Source of the DNA: Tritrichomonas musculus
Lineage: Eukaryota; Parabasalia; Tritrichomonadida; Tritrichomonadidae
Reading direction: 5' to 3'
NCBI GenBank assembly: GCA_039105265.1
Contig: JAPFFF010000007.1
Coordinates: 3,782,001 to 3,846,000, forward strand
DNA: 64,000 nucleotides
How positions within the stretch are numbered: position 1 is the first letter of the stretch; each line of letters starts with the position of its first letter. The notes under the pieces were generated by a model, which saw only the letters and a list, made by a program, of their open reading frames with translations, had not been told where the DNA came from and ran no database searches. Below, one piece after another: positions 52,682 through 62,070 of the stretch. Position numbers and translations under genes: made by a program.

Positions 52682-53746
52682 ATGACCGTCAGTCAAACAA
52701 ATCAAAACAATGAAAGCTCTTCAGTTGTTGAGACCTCATCAGTCAAATCATTCAATCCAAATCAACTAATGATTGAACAAGCAAACAGACTTCTTAATTT
52801 GTTCCTCAGTGATAAACAAATCAGAAATAATATCATCGAGAAATCCGCTAAAGAAGCCATTGAACGACTATTTGATTTGATTGAAGGTAATCGTTCAAAG
52901 TATGTGTTAAAGATTCCACGATACAGTGATTTAATGGATAATGTATTTAACGCATTCAAAGCCATACCGTCCATCAATGACCTTCATTCATCAAAACCAG
53001 TGATTCCGGTCTTTGAAGAAATAAAGAAAGAACGTACAGATACTGTTGAGATAAAGAAATTCATCAGAAAATGTAACTTTGAATTCATGGGTTATCATTG
53101 CAATCATTCAACAATAGATGAAAAGTGCGATAAGATATATAAAAACATTACTGACGTATATAAAAGCGCTGAGTACGGGGTTTATAAAAGATTTGTATCA
53201 AAATGTGTATCAATCATGAGATGTATATGCATTAACGATGATGCTGAGAGTTATGTTCCGACTGAAGAAGATAAGGAAATGATGAGATGCGGTTGTTATA
53301 CGCCGCCAGACACATATGAGGTTTGGATGCTACGAATCGACCCGTCATTGATTCAAGACGTCATTGATAACATTATTCAATTGAACGGAAAGATAGCTGA
53401 ATGTAATTCAAAATCAGTCAAAACATGTTCAAAATGTGAAGCCATTAAACGAAAGTATGAATATTGTGTTCGCGAGCTACAAGATATGAGAGATGATTTG
53501 AAAGAACAAACAAAAGCTGATGAAGAATACAAAGAACAACCAGCTGAGAACAAATATAATATTGATTCATTTATGACAAAGAACTACCCGACCATGGAAC
53601 GATTCACCCTATCTGACGTCCAAAAGAAGTATAAAACATCATTCGGATTGTTTGTGAAGCAAGATGAACTGGCATCAATGATTGAAAAAACAGGTAGATT
53701 CAATATAACGTCGTCAAAGAACGTCAAATATGTTAACAGAAAATGA
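52682..53746 (+). CDS. cargo protein of Polinton A, bracketed by inverted repeats (354 aa)
   Basis: I do not recognise the family. After a Ser/Asn-rich start comes a helical region (MIEQANRLLNLFLSDKQ), then a Cys-rich segment: CNFEFMGYHCNHSTIDEKC, MRCICIN, MMRCGCY and KTCSKCEAIKRKYEYC, enough for one or two zinc sites. A coiled coil follows (LQDMRDDLKEQTKADEEYK). The last 50 residues (RFTLSDVQKKYKTSFGLFV) look like a winged helix. It sits where B has the KilA-N gene. Two repeat copies on each side, in opposite orientation, mark it as a separable cassette. Confidence 0.75.
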   Translation: MTVSQTNQNNESSSVVETSSVKSFNPNQLMIEQANRLLNLFLSDKQIRNNIIEKSAKEAIERLFDLIEGNRSKYVLKIPRYSDLMDNVFNAFKAIPSINDLHSSKPVIPVFEEIKKERTDTVEIKKFIRKCNFEFMGYHCNHSTIDEKCDKIYKNITDVYKSAEYGVYKRFVSKCVSIMRCICINDDAESYVPTEEDKEMMRCGCYTPPDTYEVWMLRIDPSLIQDVIDNIIQLNGKIAECNSKSVKTCSKCEAIKRKYEYCVRELQDMRDDLKEQTKADEEYKEQPAENKYNIDSFMTKNYPTMERFTLSDVQKKYKTSFGLFVKQDELASMIEKTGRFNITSSKNVKYVNRK

Positions 53747-53935
53747 AAAATAAAAAGGGATATAAAAAGAGATATTTTTAACCTTCAATCGAAAACGAAA
53801 TAATGATCTATAGTTTAGGTTTCAGTCATCAAAATCATTCAATGATTATTATTTTTAGTGTTTCAATCGATTGAAACCAATGATAACAAAAAGAGATATA
53901 AAAAGAGATATTTTTAACCTTCAATCGAAAACGAA
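53746..53935 (-). repeat. pair of inverted A-specific spacer repeats (right of cargo gene)
   Basis: Copies at about 53746-53800 and 53888-53935 read gatatttttaaccttcaatc, the reverse complement of the units at 52498-52655. The first begins at the cargo stop codon. They are followed by a second shared word near cagtcatcaaaatcatt, also found after the copy at 59806. Confidence 0.85.
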
Positions 53936-54013
53936 ATAATGACCTATATTTTATTGATTCGTGATTGATTTTCAATCAGTGGAGTACAAAAATAAAACAT
54001 ATTAATGCATCAT

Positions 54014-54661
54014 TTAAATCAAATCATGTTGATGTTTAAATCGATTGATATATACACCGACTGGTTTATTTTCAACATCACGAAGTGAAACAAAAGCATT
54101 ACCTGATTTTGATATATTATGGTGTAGTACTTTATAAATATTATCAGTAATCTTTGCATAAAACTTGTCTTCATTATTTGATTCATCAAAGTAATAATAA
54201 TACTTGTTTTCTTCAAACTCTCTTCTTTCTGTCTTTGTTTCATAGAAATCAATAATCATAGCTTCATCAGGTATATCATCAACAAACTCATATTTTATAC
54301 TTAGATGTGATGATTTATTTTGTTGATTTTCTGTCGGTGAAACCCATCGAAGATTAGATAAATGATAATCACTCCTATCATGACTGATATGATCGACTTG
54401 AGTTTTATGTTCAGGGTCATCATTAGTTATAAATTGCTTTGCTACAAGAATATGTTTATAATATATTTTGTTATTTAGGCTTACACACGGATAAACATTT
54501 TGTCTGTATTCACCTTCAGCTAATATTCGTCCTGTTTTCTTCTTTCTGATGTTATAAGGGAAAGTTGTTTGAATTTCATAATCATTTTCAAAGTCTTTCA
54601 ACGGTTCAAATTCGGCTTCATTTTCAGTTTCAATTTCTGTCTGCCCGGTTGGTTGACTCAT
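54014..54661 (-). CDS. HNH homing-type endonuclease of Polinton A (215 aa)
   Basis: A Glu-rich start (ETENEAEFEPLKDFEND), then the YEIQTTFPYNIRKKKTGR module and the nuclease core KTQVDHISHDRSDYHLSNLR with WVSPTENQQNKSS. The C-terminal part is close to the B copy (FVDDIPDEAMIIDFYETKTE). A CAAAAATAAA (54668-54677), the reverse of the start motif, lies 6 bases upstream. In A the gene is beside the polymerase, not between capsid and integrase, so it has moved. Confidence 0.85.
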   Translation of the reverse strand: MSQPTGQTEIETENEAEFEPLKDFENDYEIQTTFPYNIRKKKTGRILAEGEYRQNVYPCVSLNNKIYYKHILVAKQFITNDDPEHKTQVDHISHDRSDYHLSNLRWVSPTENQQNKSSHLSIKYEFVDDIPDEAMIIDFYETKTERREFEENKYYYYFDESNNEDKFYAKITDNIYKVLHHNISKSGNAFVSLRDVENKPVGVYINRFKHQHDLI

Positions 54662-54719
54662 TTATAACAAAAATAAAAAAAAAATCATTTTTTTAAAATA
54701 AAATCATCAAATTAATTAT

Positions 54720-57700
54720 TTAATGGTTTTCAATGAAATACTTTGAGGCATTCATTCCGTGAATGTAGGGACAACAACACTGATTCGATAACACTAACAT
54801 TTTTGTATGAGCTGCTGTTAAAGCATTTTTGATAACAGTTATTTTACTCATCAGTTGTGAATTCATTTGAAGGTTTATATTCTTTCCTTTCATTACTGTC
54901 TGTCCGTCGATGACTTCTTTATAATCACTTGATTTGATGTTGTTCTTCTTCAATGAAACACCTTTGAGCTTTAATGAAATTGTTTTGTCATCACTCCAAA
55001 TCGTATAACATTTAGCGCATAAAGCAACCTGACTTGCTCCGAACTTTTCTACACAACAACCGAGAATCTTTTTCTCATCATATACATCATTGATTGCAGG
55101 ATTTGGCATAAAACTATAAATGTGTTTATCATAAAATGTTTTGTCTTTGATGACGTAATCAAACAGCTGATTAATCGGTTTATTCATATCGCCAGCGATT
55201 GACATGTAAAGGCTGTCTGTATCGACCGAGTTAAAATGAATCTTATTCATGTCAATGCATTTGTAAAGAAAGTCATAAAGGAAAGTCAAATACCAGTATT
55301 TCGCATTATCCAAGGTCCAAAATGATTCCTGAAGACATGTATTACATTTGAATGAATGAGGTTGTGATTGTATCAAATAACAATCATTTGACAATTTACA
55401 TCCATTACGATAAGTATCGGATGCAATCAATTGAAAGGCTTTATTTTTATCAACAATTCTGACTTTGTTGAAGTTCTCTGAATTCATTCCGTCATATCCG
55501 TAAGATCCGTTCATACTAATCTTGTAAAACTTTTCGTTACAAACTTCGTTTGCAAGGCTGCCGTTAGCAGCTTTACCTTTTGTCTTTCCCGACAATATAT
55601 CTTGACGCTTCTTCATAAACTCGCAAACAAATTGATTAAAACCGTCATGAGCTTCATATAAACTTAAGCTCTTAATGTCATCAATGATAAGTCCGTGATC
55701 AATTAAAAACCATAAATAATAATTCGAGAACGTCATAAATGTTCCGCATGTATCAAGCAACATTGTCAGCTTTCTTGTTTCTTTATCGGCTGAATTCAGT
55801 TTATTGTCTTTCATATATTTGTACATATAGCTTCCGATTGTTTGTTCATCATTCATTATATTGATATTTCTAAACACAGGGGGAAAGTTAATCAAATCAT
55901 TAATTTTATTTTTCGGACATCTCAATCTGACTTCAGCTTTGAATATAAACTCAGGGTTTGCATCAAATCGCTTCTTTGATTGAATGATATTCATTGCAGC
56001 AATGAACACCTTTTCATTCTTGTTTCCTTGTTCATCATAAACATCAAAACGTTTTATAAATGAACCAGGCATGTACATTATTCCTCCGTGATAAGGATTG
56101 AATGAATGTTTTACTGAACTGAATGATGAAGGATACAATGAATTGAAATCAATACCAGCAACGTGTGAGACTGTGTTTGAAGTGTCATAGCTAATGATTC
56201 TGTCATTAACGGCATCATATTTGAGTTTATTGATTAATGTTTGACCTCTAATGTTCACTCGATGAAGTACATTTGATAATCCTCCCGTTATGTTCTCTCT
56301 CAAATTGTAGTATTCTTTTTCATCAGTTATAAGTGTAGGGAGGTGATGAAGTTTGCAGAATTTCTTCAATTGTATTTTGGTTCTTGTTATCTTGTCATCA
56401 TCACGTTGTCTCAAACGATTACATTCAGCACAAGCCAACAAACAGTTATCAATCTGATGTCCTTTGTTGTTATCTATTCTGTCAAGTGTCGGTTTGTTGT
56501 TGTAAGTAAAGTGTTCACCACACAAATGACATTTACCTGTTTCATTTGATTCATACAATTTCATGAATGCATCAAAATCCTTTTCACTAACACATTTTGA
56601 TATATCACGTTGATTTTCTTTCGTCTGGGTCGATGAATCTCCTTTTTGCAAGCAAAAATTGTGCTTCATGTCTTGCTTTCGATAGTTATCGCATTTATTA
56701 ATCCACCATTTCATTGACGGCTTAAATGTATTCATCTTGTTTATGGTTTCATAGTCGTTCTTCGGATTGAAATCTTTGTAAGCAAGAGCATATTTGATAC
56801 ATGAAGCATTCTTTGATAACGAAAGATTGCCAATCAAATCAACTTTATATTCAGCATTCATTTGAATAAGGTTGTCAATCGGTTTAATCATCATTTCAAC
56901 ATCATTGTCATTGTATGATAACAAGTAATCCCAACGTGTTGCAAACCTCTTTGAATCTATCAAATACTCTTCATAATCAGCTTTCGTTAATGGATTCTTT
57001 TGATTGAGATAACTGTAAAAGTCTTTGTATTCAAATGGTTCACTCTTTGACAACACTTCATTATAATTATCACTGTTGATTGCTTCATAAGGAAAGACAC
57101 CTTTCGAACTGTTAGATATACCGCCAAAATCGATTCCAAACTGTTTGAGTGTTCCTCCGGCAACAAATGCTTGTGCGTCAATGAATCGTAATCGAATAGG
57201 ATACTTTGATGATTTCAATATGAATTGTTTCAATGATGTAGCAGTTCCAATCATTCCGCTATCGATTGACCAATGATTTTTAATCAATTGCTCTTTGAAT
57301 AAGTTTGAATCAAATCGTGATGAGTTAAAACCGAACACTGTTATCGTTTTCAATGATGTATCTATTTTATTGAGTTCTTCTTCCGATTTATCTTTAATAA
57401 AGCTCTTCAAATGATTCAATTTATCAACATACACATCACAGCCAACAACAAATAACCAGTCAATCCATTTGGCTATGAAGTCATTTGTTCGTATATCAAA
57501 GTTCTTTGTTATCAATCCTTTATCAAGCTTCACACATGATGAAACACTCAAAGGAATCAATCGAGAATTGATAACTGATTTATCACTGACTTTCTTTTCA
57601 ATCTTTTGCTCCATTGTTTCAAAATCATAAGTGATATAATGAATTGTTGGCTTCCATTCAAGCTCATATGAAAGACAATACAAATAAACAGGACTGCCCA

Positions 57701-59318
57701 GGATGTGCGGGCAGTACGGTAAAGCTTCTCGTGAAGGAATGAAATCCTTTTTGAATCTTCCGTCACATTTCTTGACATGGTTGTTGAATCTGTCAATATG
57801 TTCATGTCCTTTGTGAATATATGAACCACATTGCGGGCATATATGAATGTTTGTTAATGCTTCAGCGTTGATGATGTACATTATGTGAAGTATCTTATCC
57901 TTTGAATACAACAGAGCTGAAAACGTTTTGTTTGATTCGTCTGTGTTATGCCATTGATCCTGTAAATCATAAATATGTTTCTCTTTGTCATATTCATAGA
58001 TGTTGACATTAATGTTATGCTTCTTCGCTGATTCTTTCATTTCTTCAATCGTGATTCCTTTGAATGAGTTTATTAATTGATTTGCTGCTTTTGTAGGTTT
58101 AGTTGAATAAGTTATTCCGTGGTCTTCACATAATATTTTCTTTGCTGCTGCGGTTCTGTTGGAGATTTTAAATGTTCGTGTTTCAATAAGTTGCTTATTC
58201 AAACAACAAGCAAGGAAACGATACCAACACAAACAATCATCAACGTTATCAATAATGATATATTTATTTTTAATGAATTCTTTTGGTAAATCATCAATCT
58301 TTCCTGTTATCTTAACTACACGAGAGATTGTAAATGAAACACTCCAAACGATACATAATTTGATGTTTGAAGTAGTGGTTTCATATTCATGTATTTTTGA
58401 TTCAACATACAGTTTAACTTTGTCAATATCTTTATTCTCTCTGACTATTATCGGAATTGATGATTTATAGTTCTTCCATTTGATTTCACTTGCTTCATAC
58501 GTATATCTTTCACTTTCATTCTTTGGCGGAATCTCAAATATGCCTGTCAATTGAAAATATATTTTGAACGGTTTCACTTCTTGTTTAAATACAGTTTCAG
58601 TCAAATATTCATTAATGCTTTCAATTGATGATACACCGTTTTTGTAATATATTTTAATCGGTTCTTTACTGTCTTCATCTAATCGTTCAACCTTTTCACT
58701 ATCGTTTGGGTATTGGTCAATGAAATGACTGCAAGCTTCTACTGCTTCATCAAAGTTCTCAGGTTCATTGATTATGAAATATGAATCATGTTTTGAATGA
58801 ACACCTTTATAGCTAAACTTTTTGAGATATTCAATTAATTCAGCATTTTCATTGTTGAATCGAATATCTTCATATCGTTGAGGTTGTTTGTTTGTCTTTG
58901 GCGGTAATGGTCTCAATAATATATTTTCAGATTTAATTAATTGAAGGGCTTTGTTTAGAGCATCATGAGCTATTTTAATACTGTCCTCGATTTGTTTTTG
59001 TTTTAGTTGTTGTTCATCATCTTGTTCTTCTTCAAATTGTTCCTCTTCCTCCTCCTCTTCTTCTGGTTCTTCTGCTTCTCTTTTCATTCTTTTAACGAAA
59101 TCTGATATTGATATGTCATTGATTCTATTACCTTCATGTTCTCTAAAACCGAATGAATTCAGATAGTTTTCTAAGATTGACTTGAAGTGTTTAACATCAT
59201 AATCACTAGGTTTAGATGTTGACAAGCGAGGTTTTAATTGAAGTTCATTATTAATATACCTGATTTGTTCAATAACAAATGATTTGGTATCTTTTTGATA
59301 GTAATAACGCGAACTCAT
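54720..59318 (-). CDS. polB: protein-primed family B DNA polymerase of Polinton A (1532 aa)
   Basis: Nearly collinear with the B enzyme, all exonuclease and polymerase motifs included (TYDFETME, FNSSRFDSN, YNDNDVEMM, SLYPSSF, NGSYGYDG, VDTDSLYMS). The zinc HNH-like module is also intact (CHLCGEHF, LDRIDNNKGHQ, CAECNRLRQR). It is longer than B mainly through a segment GKAANGSLANEVCN before KFYKISMNGSY, coded by a hairpin-rich insert. The N-terminal finger differs in wording (CPQCGSYIHKGHEHIDR) but keeps its Cys and His. The frame is open throughout. Confidence 0.95.
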   Translation of the reverse strand: MSSRYYYQKDTKSFVIEQIRYINNELQLKPRLSTSKPSDYDVKHFKSILENYLNSFGFREHEGNRINDISISDFVKRMKREAEEPEEEEEEEEQFEEEQDDEQQLKQKQIEDSIKIAHDALNKALQLIKSENILLRPLPPKTNKQPQRYEDIRFNNENAELIEYLKKFSYKGVHSKHDSYFIINEPENFDEAVEACSHFIDQYPNDSEKVERLDEDSKEPIKIYYKNGVSSIESINEYLTETVFKQEVKPFKIYFQLTGIFEIPPKNESERYTYEASEIKWKNYKSSIPIIVRENKDIDKVKLYVESKIHEYETTTSNIKLCIVWSVSFTISRVVKITGKIDDLPKEFIKNKYIIIDNVDDCLCWYRFLACCLNKQLIETRTFKISNRTAAAKKILCEDHGITYSTKPTKAANQLINSFKGITIEEMKESAKKHNINVNIYEYDKEKHIYDLQDQWHNTDESNKTFSALLYSKDKILHIMYIINAEALTNIHICPQCGSYIHKGHEHIDRFNNHVKKCDGRFKKDFIPSREALPYCPHILGSPVYLYCLSYELEWKPTIHYITYDFETMEQKIEKKVSDKSVINSRLIPLSVSSCVKLDKGLITKNFDIRTNDFIAKWIDWLFVVGCDVYVDKLNHLKSFIKDKSEEELNKIDTSLKTITVFGFNSSRFDSNLFKEQLIKNHWSIDSGMIGTATSLKQFILKSSKYPIRLRFIDAQAFVAGGTLKQFGIDFGGISNSSKGVFPYEAINSDNYNEVLSKSEPFEYKDFYSYLNQKNPLTKADYEEYLIDSKRFATRWDYLLSYNDNDVEMMIKPIDNLIQMNAEYKVDLIGNLSLSKNASCIKYALAYKDFNPKNDYETINKMNTFKPSMKWWINKCDNYRKQDMKHNFCLQKGDSSTQTKENQRDISKCVSEKDFDAFMKLYESNETGKCHLCGEHFTYNNKPTLDRIDNNKGHQIDNCLLACAECNRLRQRDDDKITRTKIQLKKFCKLHHLPTLITDEKEYYNLRENITGGLSNVLHRVNIRGQTLINKLKYDAVNDRIISYDTSNTVSHVAGIDFNSLYPSSFSSVKHSFNPYHGGIMYMPGSFIKRFDVYDEQGNKNEKVFIAAMNIIQSKKRFDANPEFIFKAEVRLRCPKNKINDLINFPPVFRNINIMNDEQTIGSYMYKYMKDNKLNSADKETRKLTMLLDTCGTFMTFSNYYLWFLIDHGLIIDDIKSLSLYEAHDGFNQFVCEFMKKRQDILSGKTKGKAANGSLANEVCNEKFYKISMNGSYGYDGMNSENFNKVRIVDKNKAFQLIASDTYRNGCKLSNDCYLIQSQPHSFKCNTCLQESFWTLDNAKYWYLTFLYDFLYKCIDMNKIHFNSVDTDSLYMSIAGDMNKPINQLFDYVIKDKTFYDKHIYSFMPNPAINDVYDEKKILGCCVEKFGASQVALCAKCYTIWSDDKTISLKLKGVSLKKNNIKSSDYKEVIDGQTVMKGKNINLQMNSQLMSKITVIKNALTAAHTKMLVLSNQCCCPYIHGMNASKYFIENH
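55540..55580. repeat. hairpin-rich insert inside the A polymerase gene
   Basis: Contains aaacttcgtttgcaag and gctgccgttagcagc, two neighbouring palindromes, absent from the B and C genes. It adds whole codons to a loop just before motif B. It resembles the double-hairpin plan but not its exact sequence. Confidence 0.55.
56622..56660. repeat. double-hairpin mini-element inside the A polymerase gene (degenerate)
   Basis: At the same place as 39934 in B: on the minus strand tttttgcttgcaaaaagg, then agattcatcgacc. The first palindrome is good and the second is weak, suggesting decay after a shared old insertion. Confidence 0.55.
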
Positions 59319-59412
59319 TTATGATATTATTAAAAAATCAAATTATTTGAAATTTGAAAAAATGTTAAATCAAAAAATAAAAAAATAATTAGAGTTTTTT
59401 TATTTCATTGAA

Positions 59413-59820
59413 ATGACAGAATTAAGAGAGATAATGAAGCATGTTGAAGAAATACATCATTTGTTAACAATATTAATTGCTAAATCAGATGATAATGAAG
59501 GTTCATTTGACAATGACAATAATGATTCATCAGATGAAGAGAATCAAATAAAAGATGATAAACCAAAACGAGCTTTATTCAATTCATCAAAGTTCTTGAA
59601 CGCTCATGACCGTGAATTAGTTATACAGTTCCTTGATGATGAACGAATGAAAGAAATAATGAAACTACCACAACATAAACAAGCATCATTTGCAAAACAA
59701 TTGATTCAAAAGCATTTAAATATAAATATAACATCATACATGATTAACAGGATTCTCACATTCAAAAGGCAAAAGACGCATGACAATGAAGATGACAATG
59801 ATAATAAAAAGAGCTATTAA
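59413..59820 (+). CDS. conserved helical protein of Polinton A, possible DNA binder (135 aa)
   Basis: A shorter relative of the B protein at 42721: MTELREIMKHVEEIHHLLTI, a brief acidic linker, then RALFNSSKFLNAHDRELVIQ, KLPQHKQASFAKQLI and NITSYMINRIL. It is divergent from the polymerase gene. The end runs into a spacer repeat copy (59806-59850). Confidence 0.75.
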   Translation: MTELREIMKHVEEIHHLLTILIAKSDDNEGSFDNDNNDSSDEENQIKDDKPKRALFNSSKFLNAHDRELVIQFLDDERMKEIMKLPQHKQASFAKQLIQKHLNINITSYMINRILTFKRQKTHDNEDDNDNKKSY

Positions 59821-59850
59821 AAGGGGTAATTTTAACCTTCAATTGAAATC
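59806..59850 (-). repeat. further copy of the A-specific spacer repeat
   Basis: Reads ggggtaattttaaccttcaa, the reverse of the unit at 1771, and is followed by aggtatcagtcatcaaaaat, as at 53820. It overlaps the end of the preceding gene. Confidence 0.75.
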
Positions 59851-59917
59851 AAATAAATGACTTATATTTTAGGTATCAGTCATCAAAAATCATTTTGAAG
59901 TTTTATTTTTGGTTTAA

Positions 59918-60163
59918 ATGAATAGTGCTATTAATGGTTTGAGTTGCGATACATCATCTTTACACGCTCAGTTTAGAAGGGTAAAGGATAAGATATTTGA
60001 TAAATGTATGAATTCTGAAGATGACGCATTAAACGGAACTTTTGATAAGATGATTCACATACTGTCGATATATAAACAGCTATTTAATGATATTGAATCA
60101 ATTAAGATACAATTAAGAACCATTGATGAACGTATCAAATCAGCTGAACAGATGACTTTGTAA
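59918..60163 (+). CDS. small helical protein of Polinton A (81 aa)
   Basis: Almost identical to the B protein at 43263 (MNSAINGLSCDTSSLHAQFR). Start motif TTTATTTTTG at 59902-59911, 6 bases from the ATG. The function is unknown. Confidence 0.75.
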   Translation: MNSAINGLSCDTSSLHAQFRRVKDKIFDKCMNSEDDALNGTFDKMIHILSIYKQLFNDIESIKIQLRTIDERIKSAEQMTL

Positions 60164-60195
60164 ATGAATCATTGAATGACTCATCATTGATTGGT

Positions 60196-60205
60196 TTTAT
60201 TTTTG
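60196..60205 (+). promoter_or_regulatory. TTTATTTTTG start-proximal motif
   Basis: It ends 5 bases before the ATG at 60211, the shortest spacing among the clear examples. Confidence 0.55.
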
Positions 60206-60210
60206 TTTAA

Positions 60211-60786
60211 ATGTCTTTAAACCGTGCACGTATTCTTTCCAGTGAGAACGATGCATCAGTTAAGCAGGAACAATCAACCAGTATTAATATAAACATCAAA
60301 CCAAAGCAACCACAATCAGTTGAATATCCATCGGTTCAACCATTACCACAATCATCTCAAGCCACAAATTTTACTATACCTCAGATGAGTGGAGTATATC
60401 AATCACAGCATCCAACAAACAACGTTTCCCTAGAAAGAGGTATCAGTGATATTGGAGCTGATATAACAGAACTTGAAGCCAGAAACAAATTCCTTGAGAT
60501 ATTGTTATCAATCTATGAAACCAATCCAATAAAAGTCAATGATTTATTGATTTGTCATTCAAATACATTAATGGAACTCATCAAATTACTAACACAAGCA
60601 GATAAAGTTGAATTGATTGTCAATGATGATTGTGCGTGTAATGGTTGCGTTTCTCGTTCCAAATATCTTTTAATTGATAGGATATTGGTGTACAAAAATA
60701 ATGAATCAAATGACTTGAAATACAAATATAATAGCATTTATACCGAACTCATTAGACACAACATTTCATTAAAAACATGTATTTAA
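60211..60786 (+). CDS. conserved protein with RARILSSEND signature, Polinton A (191 aa)
   Basis: MSLNRARILSSENDASVKQE at the start, a Pro/Gln/Ser linker close to that of B, helical ELEARNKFLEILLSIYE, then a C-terminal domain with CACNGC and the end HNISLKTCI. The C-terminal domain differs from B more than the rest, and in places (YETNP, CHSNTLM) it is closer to C, another hint of recombination between lineages. Confidence 0.78.
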   Translation: MSLNRARILSSENDASVKQEQSTSININIKPKQPQSVEYPSVQPLPQSSQATNFTIPQMSGVYQSQHPTNNVSLERGISDIGADITELEARNKFLEILLSIYETNPIKVNDLLICHSNTLMELIKLLTQADKVELIVNDDCACNGCVSRSKYLLIDRILVYKNNESNDLKYKYNSIYTELIRHNISLKTCI

Positions 60787-60796
60787 AAACTAATAA

Positions 60797-60928
60797 ATGA
60801 TATATGAAATATTAGTTGTTTCATTATTAACAGGTTTATTTTTAGTGAAGATTGTTGAAGTATCATTAATGATGCCTGACAAAGAACCAGAACTCAGTGA
60901 AGAGATAAGAACAAAAATGTATTCATGA
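60797..60928 (+). CDS. tiny single-span membrane protein of Polinton A (43 aa)
   Basis: MIYEILVVSLLTGLFLVKIV start and PELSEEIRTKMYS end, as in B with about one changed residue. It lies 10 bases after the preceding gene and 24 before the ATPase. Confidence 0.75.
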   Translation: MIYEILVVSLLTGLFLVKIVEVSLMMPDKEPELSEEIRTKMYS

Positions 60929-60952
60929 AGAGCTTTAACGAAAACTAAAGAA

Positions 60953-61897
60953 ATGAAACGTTTCATGAAACCGACGCACTTTAATTATAATGAGATTTTA
61001 TTCTCTAGTGGCTCTGATTATGATGATGACCAAATGAGTTTTGCATTTGAATATGAATCATTCAAGCCAACAGTTAATGAAAAGACATTTAATATTGATG
61101 ATGAGATGAACAAAGCCTATCAACGCAATGAATCAAAAATAAAAAACGAATCAATCAGACCGATCGCGAAAGGAATCTATGCACAATACAATTCATTGAA
61201 CATACTTGTCGGAAATCAAGGAAGAGGAAAGAGCCATGTCGTTTTAAGAGATATCATTCAAATGTCAAGATTAAAGAACTCTGACTTTCATTTAATCGTT
61301 TATATATCTAAGAGCGGAACAATCAATGACGCTACATTTATTGCTCAACGTGAATTGATTCAACTTCCGATCAAAGTCATTAGTGATTCAGGCGCTGAAG
61401 AATATCTTAAACAACTTGATTTATATAAAGAATTGTATGATAAATATAGTTCGACTCCAAAAATAGTAATCGAAGGGACGGAGTCACCTTTTGCGAAGCA
61501 AAATGAAAAGAAGTTAAATGATATGTTTGAGTTTCTTCATATCGATAAGCTAGGTCAACCGAATAAACCGCTAAACACTATCATTCTTTGTGAAGATGCG
61601 AGCCGTTCATTAATTTTAAAGACTGATTACTTTACAAATTATGTTTCACAGCTCAGACATAAACATTCAATCGTTTACATTAATATTCAGTTCTTCAAAG
61701 CAATCAAAACTGAATATAAACATAACGCGACATCATTCTTTATCTTCAGTGGTTATTCAAGGCAAAAGCTAAGTTATGTATATCATCAAGTTCCGATGCC
61801 GATTGAGTTTGAACATTTATGGCAAAAATATAAAGACTTATCAGGTCATCAATTCGTGTTAGTCAATACGAGAACAAATACAATTGAAATTCATTAA
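60953..61897 (+). CDS. atp: FtsK/HerA-type packaging ATPase of Polinton A (314 aa)
   Basis: Same motifs as B (LVGNQGRGKSH, NTIILCEDAS, QLRHKHSIVYINIQFF). It is ten residues longer because of an in-frame segment EGTESPFAKQN between the Walker A and B regions, coded by a double-hairpin insert. The rest is nearly the same as B. It overlaps the convergent small gene by 4 bases. Confidence 0.92.
   Translation: MKRFMKPTHFNYNEILFSSGSDYDDDQMSFAFEYESFKPTVNEKTFNIDDEMNKAYQRNESKIKNESIRPIAKGIYAQYNSLNILVGNQGRGKSHVVLRDIIQMSRLKNSDFHLIVYISKSGTINDATFIAQRELIQLPIKVISDSGAEEYLKQLDLYKELYDKYSSTPKIVIEGTESPFAKQNEKKLNDMFEFLHIDKLGQPNKPLNTIILCEDASRSLILKTDYFTNYVSQLRHKHSIVYINIQFFKAIKTEYKHNATSFFIFSGYSRQKLSYVYHQVPMPIEFEHLWQKYKDLSGHQFVLVNTRTNTIEIH
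61471..61504. repeat. double-hairpin mini-element inside the A ATPase gene
   Basis: On the minus strand ttttgcttcgcaaaagg, then gactccgtccc and ttcg. It matches the spacer element at 7302 in plan and in its first 17 bases except one. B and C lack it at this place, so it is a clear insertion that added codons without closing the frame. Confidence 0.75.
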
Positions 61898-62070
61898 TCT
61901 AATATGAGCTGTTGTTGAACACCAACAAACAGTTGAGGTGTATTGATATTATATTTTTGTCTCATCTGTTCGATGAGTTCCTTTGTTTTCTTATCATTAA
62001 CTTTCCTGATACTGTAATTATAATACTTGTATTCTTTAAATGATTGCTCTTCATTTGAACCTTCAACGAA
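61894..62070 (-). pseudogene. Polinton A copy of the small ATPase-linked gene, interrupted by B'
   Basis: Encodes the C-terminal part of the 151-residue family (YYNYSIRKVNDKK, EQMRQKYNINTPQLFVG). The B' element begins inside it at 62071. The rest of the gene must lie beyond the window. Confidence 0.85.
62065..62070 (+). repeat. probable target site duplication of B', left copy
   Basis: aacgaa precedes the terminal repeat of B' and matches the uninterrupted gene in B at this place. The partner copy is outside the window, so this is a prediction. Confidence 0.6.

Larger units (their letters stand above)
46621..62070 (+). mobile_element. Polinton A, right part
   Basis: This is the continuation of A after the B insertion: end of the integrase gene, then small gene, variable-locus protein, large protein, fibre-like gene, cargo, polymerase and ATPase block. 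It is cut at 62070 by B'. The right terminal repeat of A lies outside the window. Gene order is as in B apart from the cargo. Confidence 0.9.
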
